Positions 35,281 through 47,329 of a stretch of DNA of 64,000 nucleotides are shown in pieces; positions within the stretch are counted from its first letter, which is position 1, and every line of letters starts with the position of its first letter. A program made the position numbers and the translations under genes. Below the pieces are notes generated by a model, which had not been told where the DNA came from, searched no databases, and worked only from the letters and a program-made list of their open reading frames with translations. This stretch comes from Cymodocea nodosa (Eukaryota > Streptophyta > Magnoliopsida > Alismatales > Cymodoceaceae): positions 8,005,501 through 8,069,500 of the forward strand of contig CM072339.1 of NCBI GenBank assembly GCA_036874045.1, in the 5' to 3' direction.

Positions 35281-36471
35281 TTTTAGGAATTTTGTTTTGA
35301 TAATATATGCTTTATTAACATTTTTAAATAAGTCAAAATAATATTCTCTAAGTATAATAGTTAACAGATTATCGGAAAGTTTCATTTTATGTTGGATAAG
35401 TTAAAGATTTCTGAAGAGTAAGATTTTCGATAGTTAAACTTTCAGATAGTTAACGTTTCATTTTTGTCGAATAGTTTATGTTAAAAACTCATATAGTTAA
35501 GTTATCTGCACGTGTGTTTTTAATGTTTTAAGTTGTCACATGTTTTTCATGTGTGTTCGACAATGAAAATCGAATAGTTAGATAACTATTCGAGTTTTTA
35601 TACGCATGGATAGATAATTGTTCGAGTTTTATAAAATGATTAACGAATAGATAAGTTTGCTATGTTTAGTCATGTGTTTTGCAGGTGCAAAAACTCGAAG
35701 AGTTACAAATAAGTGTTCGAGTTTTTATAGGACTTAAAGGATAAGTGTTCGACTAAATCGAAGACTTAGAAGATATTCTACAAGACTTGAAGAAGATAAA
35801 GTTTCGGTGAATCTACGAAGTGGAGATTGTGGAAATTCAAAATGTTATTGGAGAAAGTGGAAATTCAAATAGAAAGTAATTTGATTAAAGAGAAAATTAG
35901 TACGTGGATTATGGATTAAGTGGATGAACATGCTGAACGTGAAAGACAACAGAGTTTGACTACTAATAGAGAGTACGAGCTACATTACAATAGAGGATCC
36001 CAATCTCAAAAACTAAGTTTGAATATTCAATCTAGATCCCTAACTAAAAAGTTAAGTTTGAATATTCATATTCTGAAAAATTCTCCAACATCAGAAGAAG
36101 TGCAAAATTTCAAGCAATTTCAGAAAAGGAGCTGCAAACGCAAGAAGTCTGGAAATTCGACAACTAGAGAAGAAGAGATACAGAAGTTGAGCAAAGAGAA
36201 AGAAAGAAGCTGTATGCATAAAGATCAGGTTTTATACAATTCAAAATTAGTTTTGAATAAGAGCTTTGTTTTTCTATTTGAATTGTATATCGAACATTAC
36301 TATATCAAAACCTTCAAGAAGGGAATTGAGTTGAAAAGTCTGAGTAAATTCTGTTTTTAAATAAAGAATAGAATTTCATTTACGAGTGTTTTGTGCTCTT
36401 GTTTTATCTGCTAGTATTTAATTACTAAAGACACAATTCACCCCCCCTCTTGTGATACAGACGATTCTACA
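35281..36471 (+). repeat. A3 3' LTR
   Basis: It begins TTTTAGGAATTTTG (the TG start mutated to TT) and ends CACCCCCCCTCTTGTGATACAGACGATTCTACA. It is full length at about 1.19 kb. A possible poly-A signal AATAAAG lies at 36360. The AGTTA/TAACT array occupies about 35360-35720. Confidence 0.92.
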
Positions 36472-37931
36472 AAATCATAGTAGTATCTTATTGATTTTAA
36501 GTAGTTTATCAATTTTAATGGTTTTTACAATTTTAAGTGGAAGTGTAAATGAAAAATATTAAATACTTCTGATATTCTGAAATTTTGATTAAGTGTTTTC
36601 TTTGAATCAAGGAAAGTGCATATAATCATGCATAAATTTGACTTAATTGATTAAACTTGTAGAATAAGTTATATGTAACTCATCTTAAACTATTAATCAA
36701 AAGTATAAGCTTATTGAAACTGATTCATATTCTCAGTAAAATCATAGAAGTAAAAATTGTATGAGATTTGTGTTTTAATGCATCTGTATTAATGGAATAC
36801 ATATATATTGTGCTTAAAATGAAAAGTACTTACAAAGTGAAAATCTTTGAGAGTTTATTGATCAGTTTGATCACGAGCCTTTTGTACTTGAGCAGATAGG
36901 TATGTAAGGATTGTTGTCTTGAAAAATGATTCTTTAAATCTGGCAACCTAAGGTCCTGATCAGATTTGGGGTTGTTGACTGGAAGCTCATTACATAGGTA
37001 CATTAGAAAGCTCTTGTACGATTCAAGCTTTTCAAACTAACTTTTAAAGAAAATTATCAATAATTACTATTTTGAAAAGAAAAAGTTGTTTCATTAATAA
37101 TAGATATCTTTGAATCAAATATAGTTTCTACCAATATGACTACTGAGTTATTGAATCAACATTAGTACTTTTGAAAACGTTTATTTGAAATACATTCTTT
37201 TATTCTCCTTGAATTAATCATATTGAGTTCAAAGTTGTGTTTTGATTCATATACAGTAGGACTTCATTCTGGAAGTCATTTTTGATGAAGTCAGAATAAC
37301 GGAAGTTTCTGAAAAGAAAATTTAAAAGTATAGTTATACTTAACATCTATTGTTATACAAGTATATTTTGTATTTGGATTGAATATATATATAAAGTATA
37401 TTTGTAGGGGGAGGATTAACAATGTCCAAATCAGATTAATATAATTTAGAATACAAATCTTGGTTAATTTGAATTAATGTCCTCTTAAAAGCTTGATGAA
37501 ATAATTTACAAATACAAACAAACTATTTTAGATTCAAAGGACAGGAATGTTAGAATAGTTTACAATGTTCTCAAGAAAATGATAAGGTATAGCTATTGTG
37601 ATGTGTTCAGAACGTTTCAGTTGGAAGCATCCGAAAACTGTTTTAAGTGTACTAACTGAACGTTATGTTAGATAAGGTAACGTGTAAAACTACCTGTAGA
37701 CAACGCTTTACTTGTTAGGTTAGTTAACTCAATGAGTTATACTTGAATATTTTGGGTACCTTGATTGAATAAACTTTATTCAATATTCATTTAATATCTA
37801 AACCCGACTTCTCTTCACATTGAGTTATTCGCCTAAAACCCTATTTAAACACTTATTACACGAGCACTTAGGTTATTCGTAAACTTTGTCAAGAAAATCT
37901 TTCCCGCTTGTTGCTGTTACAACCTACGACG
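36472..37931 (+). other. B1 spacer upstream of ORF3, with promoter-like end
   Basis: Non-coding. It holds a TGTAGGGGGAGG tract at 37403-37414. Near ORF3 lie CATCCGAAAACTG, TTAACTCAATGAGTTA and similar half-sites (about 37610-37760, then 37820), followed by a TATTTAAAC box at 37852 about 80 bases before the ATG at 37932. The rest (36500-37380) is AT-rich with no ORF. Confidence 0.55.
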
Positions 37932-38686
37932 ATGGTCTCCAAGTTCTACAAAGGTTGTGGTAGAGGAAAAGGAAAAAGCTGAGGAGATGCAAAAGGAAAA
38001 GAAATAGAGAATGATGAAGTTCCACGCACTTGATTTAAGAAAATTTTGCAAGTTGACAAAAAGTTAGCAAAAATTTATAGTGAATACTTCTTTCCTGAAG
38101 GTATACTGAATGAAGTTAGATTAGAGCTTCATAATACTGATGCTAGTATTACATACATGGGGATTCGAAATAAATATGATAGAGAATACCGTATGAAATG
38201 TGTTGAAATTGCATTTTTGGAATAGTATGCAAAATATATGGAAAAAGGTGTAGGTTCATCAAATAGAATTCCTCAAACTCCTATTAGTGGTACACGACTA
38301 CAACCATTTGAGGAAGAACATGAATCTGCTATACCTACCCCTTTATATTCAAAACAAGTAGAATCAAATATTGGTGTAGATAAAAGAAAAGTTGATAGTC
38401 TTCAAAAGGCTATAGCAATAGAAAGTGTATTTGAAGAATTAAAGCAGAAAACTTTTATAGAGCAATTTGAAAAGAAAACAGCAATACTTGAAGAGGAGAA
38501 ACAGAAATTTTATAGTAGAAGGAAAGTCAGAAAAATTATGTCTTCAAAGACAAAGTCTATTGAAAAAGGAAAATCAGATGAAAATTTATTTCCAAAGGAC
38601 AATGTATGTCTAGACATTGTACCTTATTGTGCATCTGATAAACTCATCAGTTCCGAGCATACTGAAACTGATGATGATAATGAGAC
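37932..38686 (+). pseudogene. B1 ORF3, 5' part
   Basis: The ATG at 37932 starts MVSKFYKGCGRGKGKS, basic and Gly-rich like the family A N terminus. After stops near 37980 and 38033 come helical charged sequence and a 148-codon open stretch from 38238 (MEKGVGSSNRIPQTPISG, then Lys/Glu-rich). A1 interrupts it within codons for Asn-Glu-Thr. Bases 38682-38686 (GAGAC) are the TSD, and the frame resumes exactly at 52111. No membrane segment is evident. Confidence 0.75.
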
Positions 38687-39900
38687 TATTAGGTATTTAA
38701 TTTTTATGATGTATGCTTCAATATCGTATTTAAATAAGTCTACATAATATTCTCTAAGTATATTTCTCTAAGTATAATAGTTAAGAGATTATCGGAAAGT
38801 TTCATTTTTATGTCGGATAAATTAAAGATTTCCGAAGAGCTAGATTTGCAATAGTTAAACTTTCGGATAGTTAATGTTTCGTTTTTGTCGAATACTTTAT
38901 GTTAAAAACTCGTATAGTTAAGTTATCCGCACGTGTGTTTTTAATGTTTTAAGTTATCACGTGTTTTCCATGTGCGTTCGGTAATGAAAAATCGAATAGT
39001 TAGATAACTGTTCGAGTTTTAATACGCATGAATTGATAACTGTTCGAGTTTTGTAAAAGGACTAACGAACAAATAAGTTTCCTTGTTTAGTCACATGTTT
39101 TGCAAGTGCAAGAACTCAAAGAGTTAAAGGACTTAGTGTTCGAGTTTTGACAGGAGTTAAAGGATAAATGTTCGACTAAATCGAAGACTTAGAAGATATT
39201 CTACAAGACTCCAGGAAGATAAAATTTCGGTGAATCTACGAGTGGAGATCATGGAAACTCAGACTGTGAGTCAAGAAAGTGGAAATTTAAATAGAAAGTA
39301 ATTTGGATTAAAGAGAAAATTAGTATGTGGATTATGGATTATGGATCAAGTGGATGAACATGCTGAACGTGAAAGACAACAGAGTTCGACTATAAATAGA
39401 GAGTACGAGCTACATTACAACAAGGGATCCCAATCTCAAAAACCAAGTCTGAATATTCAATCTGGATCCTTAACTAAAAAGTTAAGTTTGAATATTCATA
39501 TTTTGAAAAGTTCTCCAACATCAGAAGAAGTTCGAAATTCCAAGCAATTTTAGAAAAGGAGCTGCAAATGCAAGAAGTCTGGAAATTTGACAACTGGAGA
39601 AAAAGAGATACAGAAGCTGAGCAAAGAGAAAGAAAAGAGCTGTGTGCATAAAGATCAGGTTTTATACAATTCAAAATTAGTTTTGAAAAAGAGCTTTGTT
39701 TTCCTATTTGAATTGTATATCAAAAATTACTGTATCAAAACCGTCAAGAAGGGAATTGAGCTGAAAAGATATTGTAAATTCTGTCTTGAAATAAAAGAAT
39801 AGAATTTCATTTATGAGTGTTTTGTGCTCTTGTTTTATCCGCTAGTTTAATTACTAAAGACACAATTCACCCCCCCTCTAGTGATACAGGTGATCCTACA
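38687..39900 (+). repeat. A1 5' LTR
   Basis: It begins TATTAGG (the TG mutated to TA) and ends GGTGATCCTACA, about 1.21 kb. The array of TCGGATAGTTAATG, CGAATAGTTAGATAACTGTTCG and ACTCAAAGAGTTA half-sites spans about 38780-39160. One CACGTG lies within GTTATCACGTGTTTT near 38957. The end has the family poly-C tract. Confidence 0.93.
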
Positions 39901-39902
39901 AC

Positions 39903-39914
39903 TGGTATCAGAGC
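39903..39914 (+). other. A1 primer-binding site (initiator tRNA-Met)
   Basis: TGGTATCAGAGC lies two bases after the LTR end, identical to B1 and B2. Confidence 0.93.
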
Positions 39915-40006
39915 ATTTTAAACTGTTTAAAGCATTCGAAAGCCTTCATTTCTCTATTTAGGAATTGGTTTTTTTCCTGTCATTTACTTTAAATCATCTG
40001 TTTAAA

Positions 40007-42903
40007 ATGTATAATTCTGAAATCTTAGTTATGACTAAAGGACAGACCACTAATCGTCCTCCTATGTTTGACGGTAGCAATTATAGCTACTGGAAAAATA
40101 GGATGAAAGTATTTTTTCAGTCAATCGATTTCAAATTATGGCATATAATTAGCAATCCCATAGTGTTAGTTACGACTGCATATGATACTTGGACTTTTAA
40201 TGAAAAGGAGCGAATGACACTGAATGCTAAAGGTTTAAACATCTTGTTTTGTGCTTTATCTCATGGTCAATTTAATAAAGTTTTTGCATATCAAACTGCA
40301 TATGAGATATGACATGCATTAGAAGTTGCCAACGAAGGTACTAATCAGGTCAAGGAATCTAAGATCAATATGTTAGTACATAAATATGAGCTTTTTAAAA
40401 TGCACAAAAATGAATGTATCTCTAACATGTTTTCCCGTTTTCTTGAGATTGTAAATTCATTAAAATCTTTAGGCAAGAAATTCGAGGAAAAAGACTTGGT
40501 AAGAAAGATCCTTAGATCTTTAACTAAAATTTGGACTCAAAAGACAACATCTATTGAAGAGTCCAAAGACTTAAATACATATACTCTCGATGATCTCATA
40601 TGAAATCTAACAGCCTATGAAGTACAACATTTAGATCCAAAAGGGAAAAATCCTAGAAGGGATCTGGCTTTTGAGGTTGATAAAGTCTTAGAAGTCACTA
40701 GTGATTCTAATGATGATTTATTGTTGTTGACTAGAAAATTTAGAAATCTGTTGAAGAAACGCAGGAACTTCAGGTTAGCAAAGACATCTAGAGATATGGA
40801 GAAGAAGTCATTCACGAAAGACAAAAGTATATGCTACAAGTGCAACAGGCCGGGTCACTTTCAAACTGATTGTCCTCTCAAAAAAGATAAGAAGAATTCG
40901 AGGAGGAATTTCAGGAATAAGAAATTCAGAAAGAGAAGGGCGCTTAAGGTGACATGGGATGACACTTTAGCTTCACAAAGTGAAGAAACAAAAGATTCAA
41001 CATCAGACAATGAATCCTCATCAACATCTGATTCAGAAGAAAATCTGGCAAATGTATGCTTTATGGCAAAATCCAGTGAGGTATCCTCTGATCAAAATGC
41101 TAATTTTGATAGTTTTGATGGATTACTTGTTGAATACAATAGACTGGCCAGAAAATATAAGAAAGTCAAAATAGAAAAAATTTAGAAATCTGTTGAAGAA
41201 ACGCAGGAACTTCAGGTCAGCAAAGACATCTGGAGATATGGAGAAGAAGTCATTCACGAAAGACAAAAGTATATGCTACAAGTGCAACAGGCCGGGTCAC
41301 TTTCAAACTGATTGTCCTCTCAACAAAGATAAGAAGAATTCAAGGAGGAATTTTAGGAATAAGAAATTCAGAAAGAGAAGGGCGCTTAAAGTGACATGGG
41401 ATGACTCTTCAGCTTCACAAAGTGAAGAAACAAAGGATTCAACATCAGATAATGAATCCTCATCAACATCAGATTTAGAAGAAAATCTGGCAAATGTATG
41501 CTTTATGGCAAAATCCAGTGAGGTATCCTCTGATCAAAATGCTAATTTTGATAGTTTTGATGGATTACTTGTTGAATACAATAGACTGGCCAGAAAATAT
41601 AAGAAAGTCAAAATAGAAAAAATTTAGAAATCTGTTGAAGAAACGCAGGAACTTCAGGTCAGCAAAGACATCTAGAGATATGGAGAAGAAGTCATTCACG
41701 AAAGACAAAAGTATATGCTACAAGTGCAACAGGCCGGGTCACTTTCAAACTGATTGTCCTCTCAACAAAGATAAGAAGAATTCAAGGAGGAATTTTAGGA
41801 ATAAGAAATTCAGAAAGAGAAGGGCGCTTAAAGTGACATGGGATGACTCTTCAGCTTCACAAAGTGAAGAAACAAAGGATTCAACATCAGATAATGAATC
41901 CTCATCAACATCAGATTTAGAAGAAAATCTGGCAAATGTATGCTTTATGGCAAAATCCAGTGAGGTATCCTCTGATCAAAATGCTAATTTTGATAGTTTT
42001 GATGGATTACTTGTTGAATACAATAGACTGGCTAGAAAATATAAGAAAGTCAAAATAGAAAGAAAGGACACTAGGAAAATGTTAGATGAATCTGAAAATA
42101 AGATTGATTTTCTGAACTCTACGTTGAATAAATTTAAAGAAGAAAATCAAAGGCATTTACAGGAAATTTTAAAGTTCACTGCTATAGAAAGAAAATTGCA
42201 TGCTGATTGTGAAAATTTAATTGCTGATAAGAAGAAAATGATCTATGAAATTGAAAAACTAGAATTGACTATTACTGATTTAAATTCAGAAATTGATGTG
42301 TTAAAGATTAAAGTTTGCAATCAAAAGGTTATATTAAGTAAATGGAATAATAGTCAAACATTAACAAATGAACTCAGTAGTAAAATATCAAATGTAGAAA
42401 AACATGGTATTGGTTTACATGATGCATCTTCTGAATATTATATATTGCATGATAGTACTACTAAAAATAATGTCTTTATTTCTAGTACTAAGAATAGTAA
42501 GAGAAAAACTATTCCGTGTGTAATCAAAAAGGGAGAAAAATATGTGCAAATTGATGAAATGCAGCATATAAATGATAGCACACGATGCAATAATTTCAAA
42601 AGAAATCTTCAGAAGAATCAAGCTAAGACATTTGAGAATTTTAATATTCTTGATCAATTTTCTTCATATTTAAAGAATATAGGATATTGGAAATCAAATA
42701 ATGTCAGAAATGAAAATTTCAACTTTGGTTTACATGGAGATAAATGTTCTGATAATTATAACACTAAGAGAAAGAAACGCAAAAATAATTATCAGAAAAT
42801 AGATAAGTTGAAGTCTAAAAATATAGATTATTTTGATATGACTCTCTCTAAAATTCTTGGACCCACTCAAAAATGGGCTCCAAGAGATAAAATCTCTTTT
42901 TGA
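40007..42903 (+). pseudogene. gag: A1 gag with an internal triplication
   Basis: The first good ATGs are 40007 (MYNSEIL) and 40031 (MTKGQTTNRPPMFDGSNYSY). Capsid wording follows: YWKNRMKVFFQSIDFKLW, LNAKGLNILFCALSHG, KYELFKMHKNECISNMFSRF. There are stops at 40310 and 40601. The zinc knuckle CYKCNRPGHFQTDC appears three times because of a 442-bp tandem triplication. The third copy continues into a 422-codon frame (41635-42903) with a long coiled-coil-like tail ending LGPTQKWAPRDKISF and TGA. Single-copy relatives show one knuckle. Each unit shifts the frame by one, so no full Gag can be made. Confidence 0.92.
40739..42064. repeat. 442-bp tandem triplication of the Gag zinc-knuckle region
   Basis: Copies at 40739-41180, 41181-41622 and 41623-42064 all begin TTTAGAAATCTGTTGAAG. 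Copies 2 and 3 are nearly identical and share AGGTCAGCAAAG where copy 1 has AGGTTAGCAAAG, which suggests two rounds of duplication. 442 is 3n+1. A2 has one copy. Confidence 0.97.
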
Positions 42904-42914
42904 CTATTTTGTAG
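42895..42914 (+). other. gag-pol border with splice-acceptor-like TTTTGTAG in A1
   Basis: Gag ends at TGA (42901-42903). Protease lies in the -1 frame, which opens only after TAG at 42912-42914. The sequence CTTTTTGACTATTTTGTAG-G resembles a plant 3' splice site. It is the same in A2 and similar in B1. Confidence 0.3.
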
Positions 42915-45900
42915 GTACACAAATCAAAATGGATAATGGACAGTGGAGCATCCAACCACATGACTGGAGATATACGATTACTTACAGAAATAACAAAGAC
43001 CAAAAACGGACAAGTTACCTTTGGAAATAAAAGCAAAACAAATATCCTTGGGTCTGGCAAGGTTCAGGTAACTGAGAAATGTTTTATAAATGATGTCTTA
43101 TTAGTTGAAAACTTAGGTTTTAATTTATTGAGTGTTCCTATTTTGATGAAGATTTACAGAGTAATTTTTGAAAAAGATTCCTGTAAAATTATGGACATGA
43201 CTACAAACGAAATTTTATTCACTACATACAAGAAATGATCTGTTTGTATTCTAAATTTGCCTTCTGATATTATTAAAGACAATGCTTGCTTAATTGCAAA
43301 ATCGGATGAAGTCATTTTATGGCATAGAAGGCTAGGACAGTCAAACTTAAAATTATTACAAAAGCTATCTAAAAAGAATCTAGTTAGAGGTTTACCTAGT
43401 ATTAAGTACTCGAAAGAGTTTATGTGTGATGCGTGTCAACTAGGTAAATTACATAAAACATCCTTTAAAAGTTTAAATGAAATAACAAGCAAAAGAGTAT
43501 TAGAACTAGTGCATATGGATTTATTTGGACCTACTAGAACAACCAGTCTAGGAGGTAAACATTATGCTTTTGTACTAGTTGATGACTATTCTAGATTTAC
43601 TTGGCTCTAATTTCTAGCTAATAAAACTGAAGTTTTTGAAATATTTAAGATATTCTGTAATAAAGTTCAGAATGAGCAAAATGTTAAAATTCAAAAAATT
43701 AGGAGTGATCATGGTACAAAATTTGATAATGATCAAATGGACACCTTTTGTGAAGAATTAGGCATAGATATAGGTACTCATTTCCAAGAGCTCCTTCACA
43801 AAATGGGATAGTAGAACGTAAGAACAGATCACTTCAGGAAATGTCCAGAACCACGTTAAATGAGAATAAGTTACCCCTTTTTCTCTAGGCAGAAGTAGTT
43901 CATACAGCATGCTATGTTATAAATAGAGTACATCTAAGACCAATTTTAGATAAAACTCCTTATGAGATATGGTATAACAGGGTTCCCAAAATAAGTTATT
44001 TAAAACCCTTTGGCTGTAAGTGTTTTATTTTAAACACTAAGGAATGTAGAGACAAACTTAAAGCCAAATTAGATGAAGGGATTTTTGTTGGTTATTCCAT
44101 TAGAAGTAAAGCATATAGAGTTTATAATAAATCAACAAAAACCATTGAGGAAACCCTGCATGTGAAATTTCATGAAAATTCTCATTTGGAGTTAAGACAT
44201 GTTAAAAACTTTGATTCAGAAATTCTCCTAGAAATAGTACCAAATGATGTTGACAGAGAAATTGATAGATTATTTGACGGAATAAGAAATCTAAGTTTGA
44301 ATGATGAAAATTTTGACGAAAATAATGTCATACCTATAGAAAATATGGAACAACATAGAAATTGGCGTTGTGCTTCATCTCATCCTATTGATCAGATAAT
44401 AGGCGATCCTAATCAAGGAGTTAGGACTAGGTCATTAGTAGTCAACATTTGTGGTGCTTATTCATTTGTTTCTTTACTAGAACCTAAGAAAATTGAAGAT
44501 GCCTTAGAAGATGAATTTTGGTATTTAGCTATGCAAGATGAGCTAAATCAATTTATAAGAAATGAGGTATGGGATCTAGTTCCACCACTTGAAAATCAAT
44601 CCATAATAGGAACAAGGTGGGTATTTAGAAACAAAGTAGATCAAGATGGACATATAGTTAAAAATAAAGCTAGATTAGTTGCTCAAGGTTACAAGCAAGA
44701 GGAAGGAATTGACTATGATGAAACATTTGCTCCTGTTGCTAGACTAGAATCAATACGAATTTTGTTAGCATATGCTTATATGGATTTCAAATTATATCAA
44801 ATTGATGTTAAGACTGCTTTTTTTAAATGGATATATAAAAGAAGAAGTGTATGTAAAACAACCTCCAGGTTTTGAAGATTCAAAACATCCTGAGTATGTT
44901 TACAAGATTAAGAAGGCACTATATGGCCTTAAACAAGCTCCTAGGTCTTGGTATGAAAGATTATTTAAATTTCTTATGGAAAAAGGGTATTCTATGGGAA
45001 AGGCAGATCACACTCTTTTTATCAAGAAGATCGAAAAGGATATATTAGTAGTTCAAATCTATGTAGATGACATCATATTTGGAGCAACAAATGATAAATT
45101 AGTTGAGTTCTTTTTGAAAGACATGACTAATCAATTTGAAATGAGTATGATGGGAGAACTATCATTTTTCCTAGGCTTACAAATTAAGCAATTAGATCAG
45201 GGTACTTTTATTTCACAAGAAAAATATACTCAAGATTTATTAAAGAGGTTTGGTTTAGACAACACTAAAACAAAGAATACACCAATGAGTACTATCACCA
45301 AGATGGATAAAGATGACTCTGGAAAAACTGTAGATGTAAAACAATGTAGAAGTATGATTGGTTCATTACTCTATTTAACAGCTAGTCGGCCAGATATTAT
45401 GTTTAGTGTGTGTACTTGTGCTAGATATCAATCAAATCCTAAGGAATCACACCTACTTGTTGTTAAACGAATTTTTAAATATCTATTAGGAACCATCAAT
45501 TTCAGACTGTTTTACTTTAAACACAATTCTTTAAACTTAGTAGGTTATAGTGATGTTGATTTCGCAGGATTTAAGTCTAAAAGAAAAAGCACCAGTGGCA
45601 CTTGTCAATTGTTAGGTAATTCTTTAGTGTCATGGTTTAGCAAAAAGCAAAATTGTGTAGCATTATCTACAACTGAAGATGAATATATAGTTGTTGCACT
45701 TTGCTGTGCTCAGATCCTGTGGATCAGACAAACCTTAAAAGATTTTAATTTAAACTATGAACCAACTAAGATTTTCTGTGATAGTAGTTCTGCAATAAGT
45801 TTATCGAAAAATCCTGTCTTACATTCACGAGCAAAACATATAGAAGTTCAACATCATTTTCTAAGGGATAATGTTATAAAAGGAAAAATAGTATTAAATT

Positions 45901-46010
45901 TTGTTCCTACCACAGAATAATTAGCAGATCTATTTACAAAACCCTTAGATGAAAATACATTCTCAAAATTACGATTAGAACTTGGTATCTGTAGGTTATT
46001 TGATATTTAA
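42915..46010 (+). pseudogene. pol: A1 pol: protease, integrase, RT, RNase H
   Basis: Protease WIMDSGASNHMTGD (DSG intact) starts near 42925. A TGA follows at 43236. GAG-pre-integrase WHRRLGQSNLKLLQ and CDACQLGKLHK precede integrase LVDDYSRFTW, IRSDHGTKFDN and QNGIVERKNRSLQEM. A stop at 43608 and a 1-bp deletion near 43769 break it. RT ([33 protein letters not shown]) has an extra T near 44822, then YVDD at 45060. RNase H: GYSDVDFAGFKS, EDEYIVVALCC, CDSSSAISLSKNP. The 382-codon frame ends at a stop at 45918, and the gene ends at TAA 46008-46010 after ICRLFDI. Otherwise nearly complete for a copia pol. Confidence 0.93.
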
Positions 46011-47329
46011 TGGTCCTGTTCATTGTATTTTGGTTTGTTATAAGGTAGTTTTAGAATTTAATGTCTTTATTATTAAAAAAAAAAAAAATAGCATATCTAT
46101 TTTTGAATTACAGTTTTCTGGTAGTTAAGGATTTATGAAATTTTGATTTTTATTGAAGTCAAATTATTTAAGAAAAATTCAGAAAAGATTACTTAAGGAA
46201 AAGTAAAATTGATTCAATGTGAGTGCTAACTATATTTTTGTTACTTATGTATATGCTATTACAGAGATTTTAACAAGAAAATACATAGAAAGTATGTACT
46301 TTGTATTAAAGGAAAGTTATTAACATTCTATTAGAAAAATTAAGTCTTGCGGTTGCCTCTAATTTAATTTACTATCTTGTTTTATTTTTGTTTATTTTTT
46401 TGTCTGTAATTACTTTAGTAATTAAGTCCATTGGGGGATCTTAAACCCTAGTCACTTAAACCAACTGGTTTGGGATGTGCTGATTGAAAACTCATTTTGC
46501 AAGTAATTCAGATTATGTTTAAAAAAAAAAAAAATTACTTGTTCTCACTTGTCATTGAGTAACTGGTTATCTTTCCCCTAAGCAAGGGATTATGATTATG
46601 TAAAAAGATGATATTGTGGGAGGTAATACATAAAATATATATATATGAATAGATAAAAAAAAAAAAAGGGGGGCAATGTACTCAAGCTTAATTTATTTGT
46701 CAAGGTGTTATAACAATCCTGACATAATCTGTGCATATAATCCTTGTTATTTTGTTATTATCTACTCTTTACACATAATGTACGATATTTATTTGTCTTA
46801 AGTTGTGTACTGATTATGGAAATCTTTTAAGTTTCTGTAGGTATATCTCTATGAATTATCTTTTATAAACTGAATAAGATAAAAGCCCGAAAGTCTAAAT
46901 TGTTAACTCTACTACTTATTTATGTATTTCGTTCAAATTAAAAAGAAAAAGAAAAAAAGGAGAGACTCAAATCTATTTAAGGCTTAGCATCCTCTTTAAG
47001 TAAGCTATTTGACCTTTTTTTTAAGCCAACTCTACATAGGGCTTGGCAACCCAGATTAAGTACGCCATAGATTCTTTACACTACATTTATGTAGGGGGAG
47101 TAATTTCTCGTATAATAATACATAACTTTTGAACTATTATATGTTTTCATGAAAGAATCTACAAAATTTCAGGAAATACACCTTAATTAAGTCCATTTCT
47201 AAACTGTCGGTGACTTGCAGGTATTTTAATTCTTAAGTATCCGAATTTTCTATTGTTTCAGCAAGTTATATTACAAGTATCGGACATTTGTGTTTTAAAA
47301 CGTTCAATAGACTATTTTATTATTTCTTG
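46011..47329 (+). other. A1 spacer after pol
   Basis: AT-rich, no gene. It holds A-tracts (46075, 46520, 46654), the conserved AAACCA...TGGTTT inverted repeat near 46458-46471 and a TGTAGGGGGAG tract (47090-47100). All are shared with A2 and A3. Confidence 0.65.
47090..47100 (+). other. Internal polypurine-like tract in A1
   Basis: TGTAGGGGGAG, about 880 bases before the ORF3 ATG. It is conserved in A2, A3 and B1. A central-PPT-like role is possible but unproven. Confidence 0.4.

Larger units (their letters stand above)
28147..36471 (+). mobile_element. Ty1/copia element A3, internally deleted, in the B1 spacer
   Basis: It starts TGTTAGGAATTTTG and ends CGATTCTACA, flanked by AAATC at 28142-28146 and 36472-36476. 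B2 keeps the unoccupied site at about 63881-63893, which confirms the insertion. Compared with A1, about 5 kb from mid-5' LTR to the integrase-RT linker are gone, including PBS, gag, protease and integrase. RT, RNase H, the spacer, ORF3 and the 3' LTR remain. Confidence 0.95.

Noticed and set aside
40829-40870. CCHC zinc fingers as a host zinc-finger gene
   Set aside because: They are Gag zinc knuckles inside a complete retrotransposon and are repeated by a tandem triplication.
40739-42064. CRISPR-like array
   Set aside because: The repeats are 442-bp coding units without spacers, in a plant genome.
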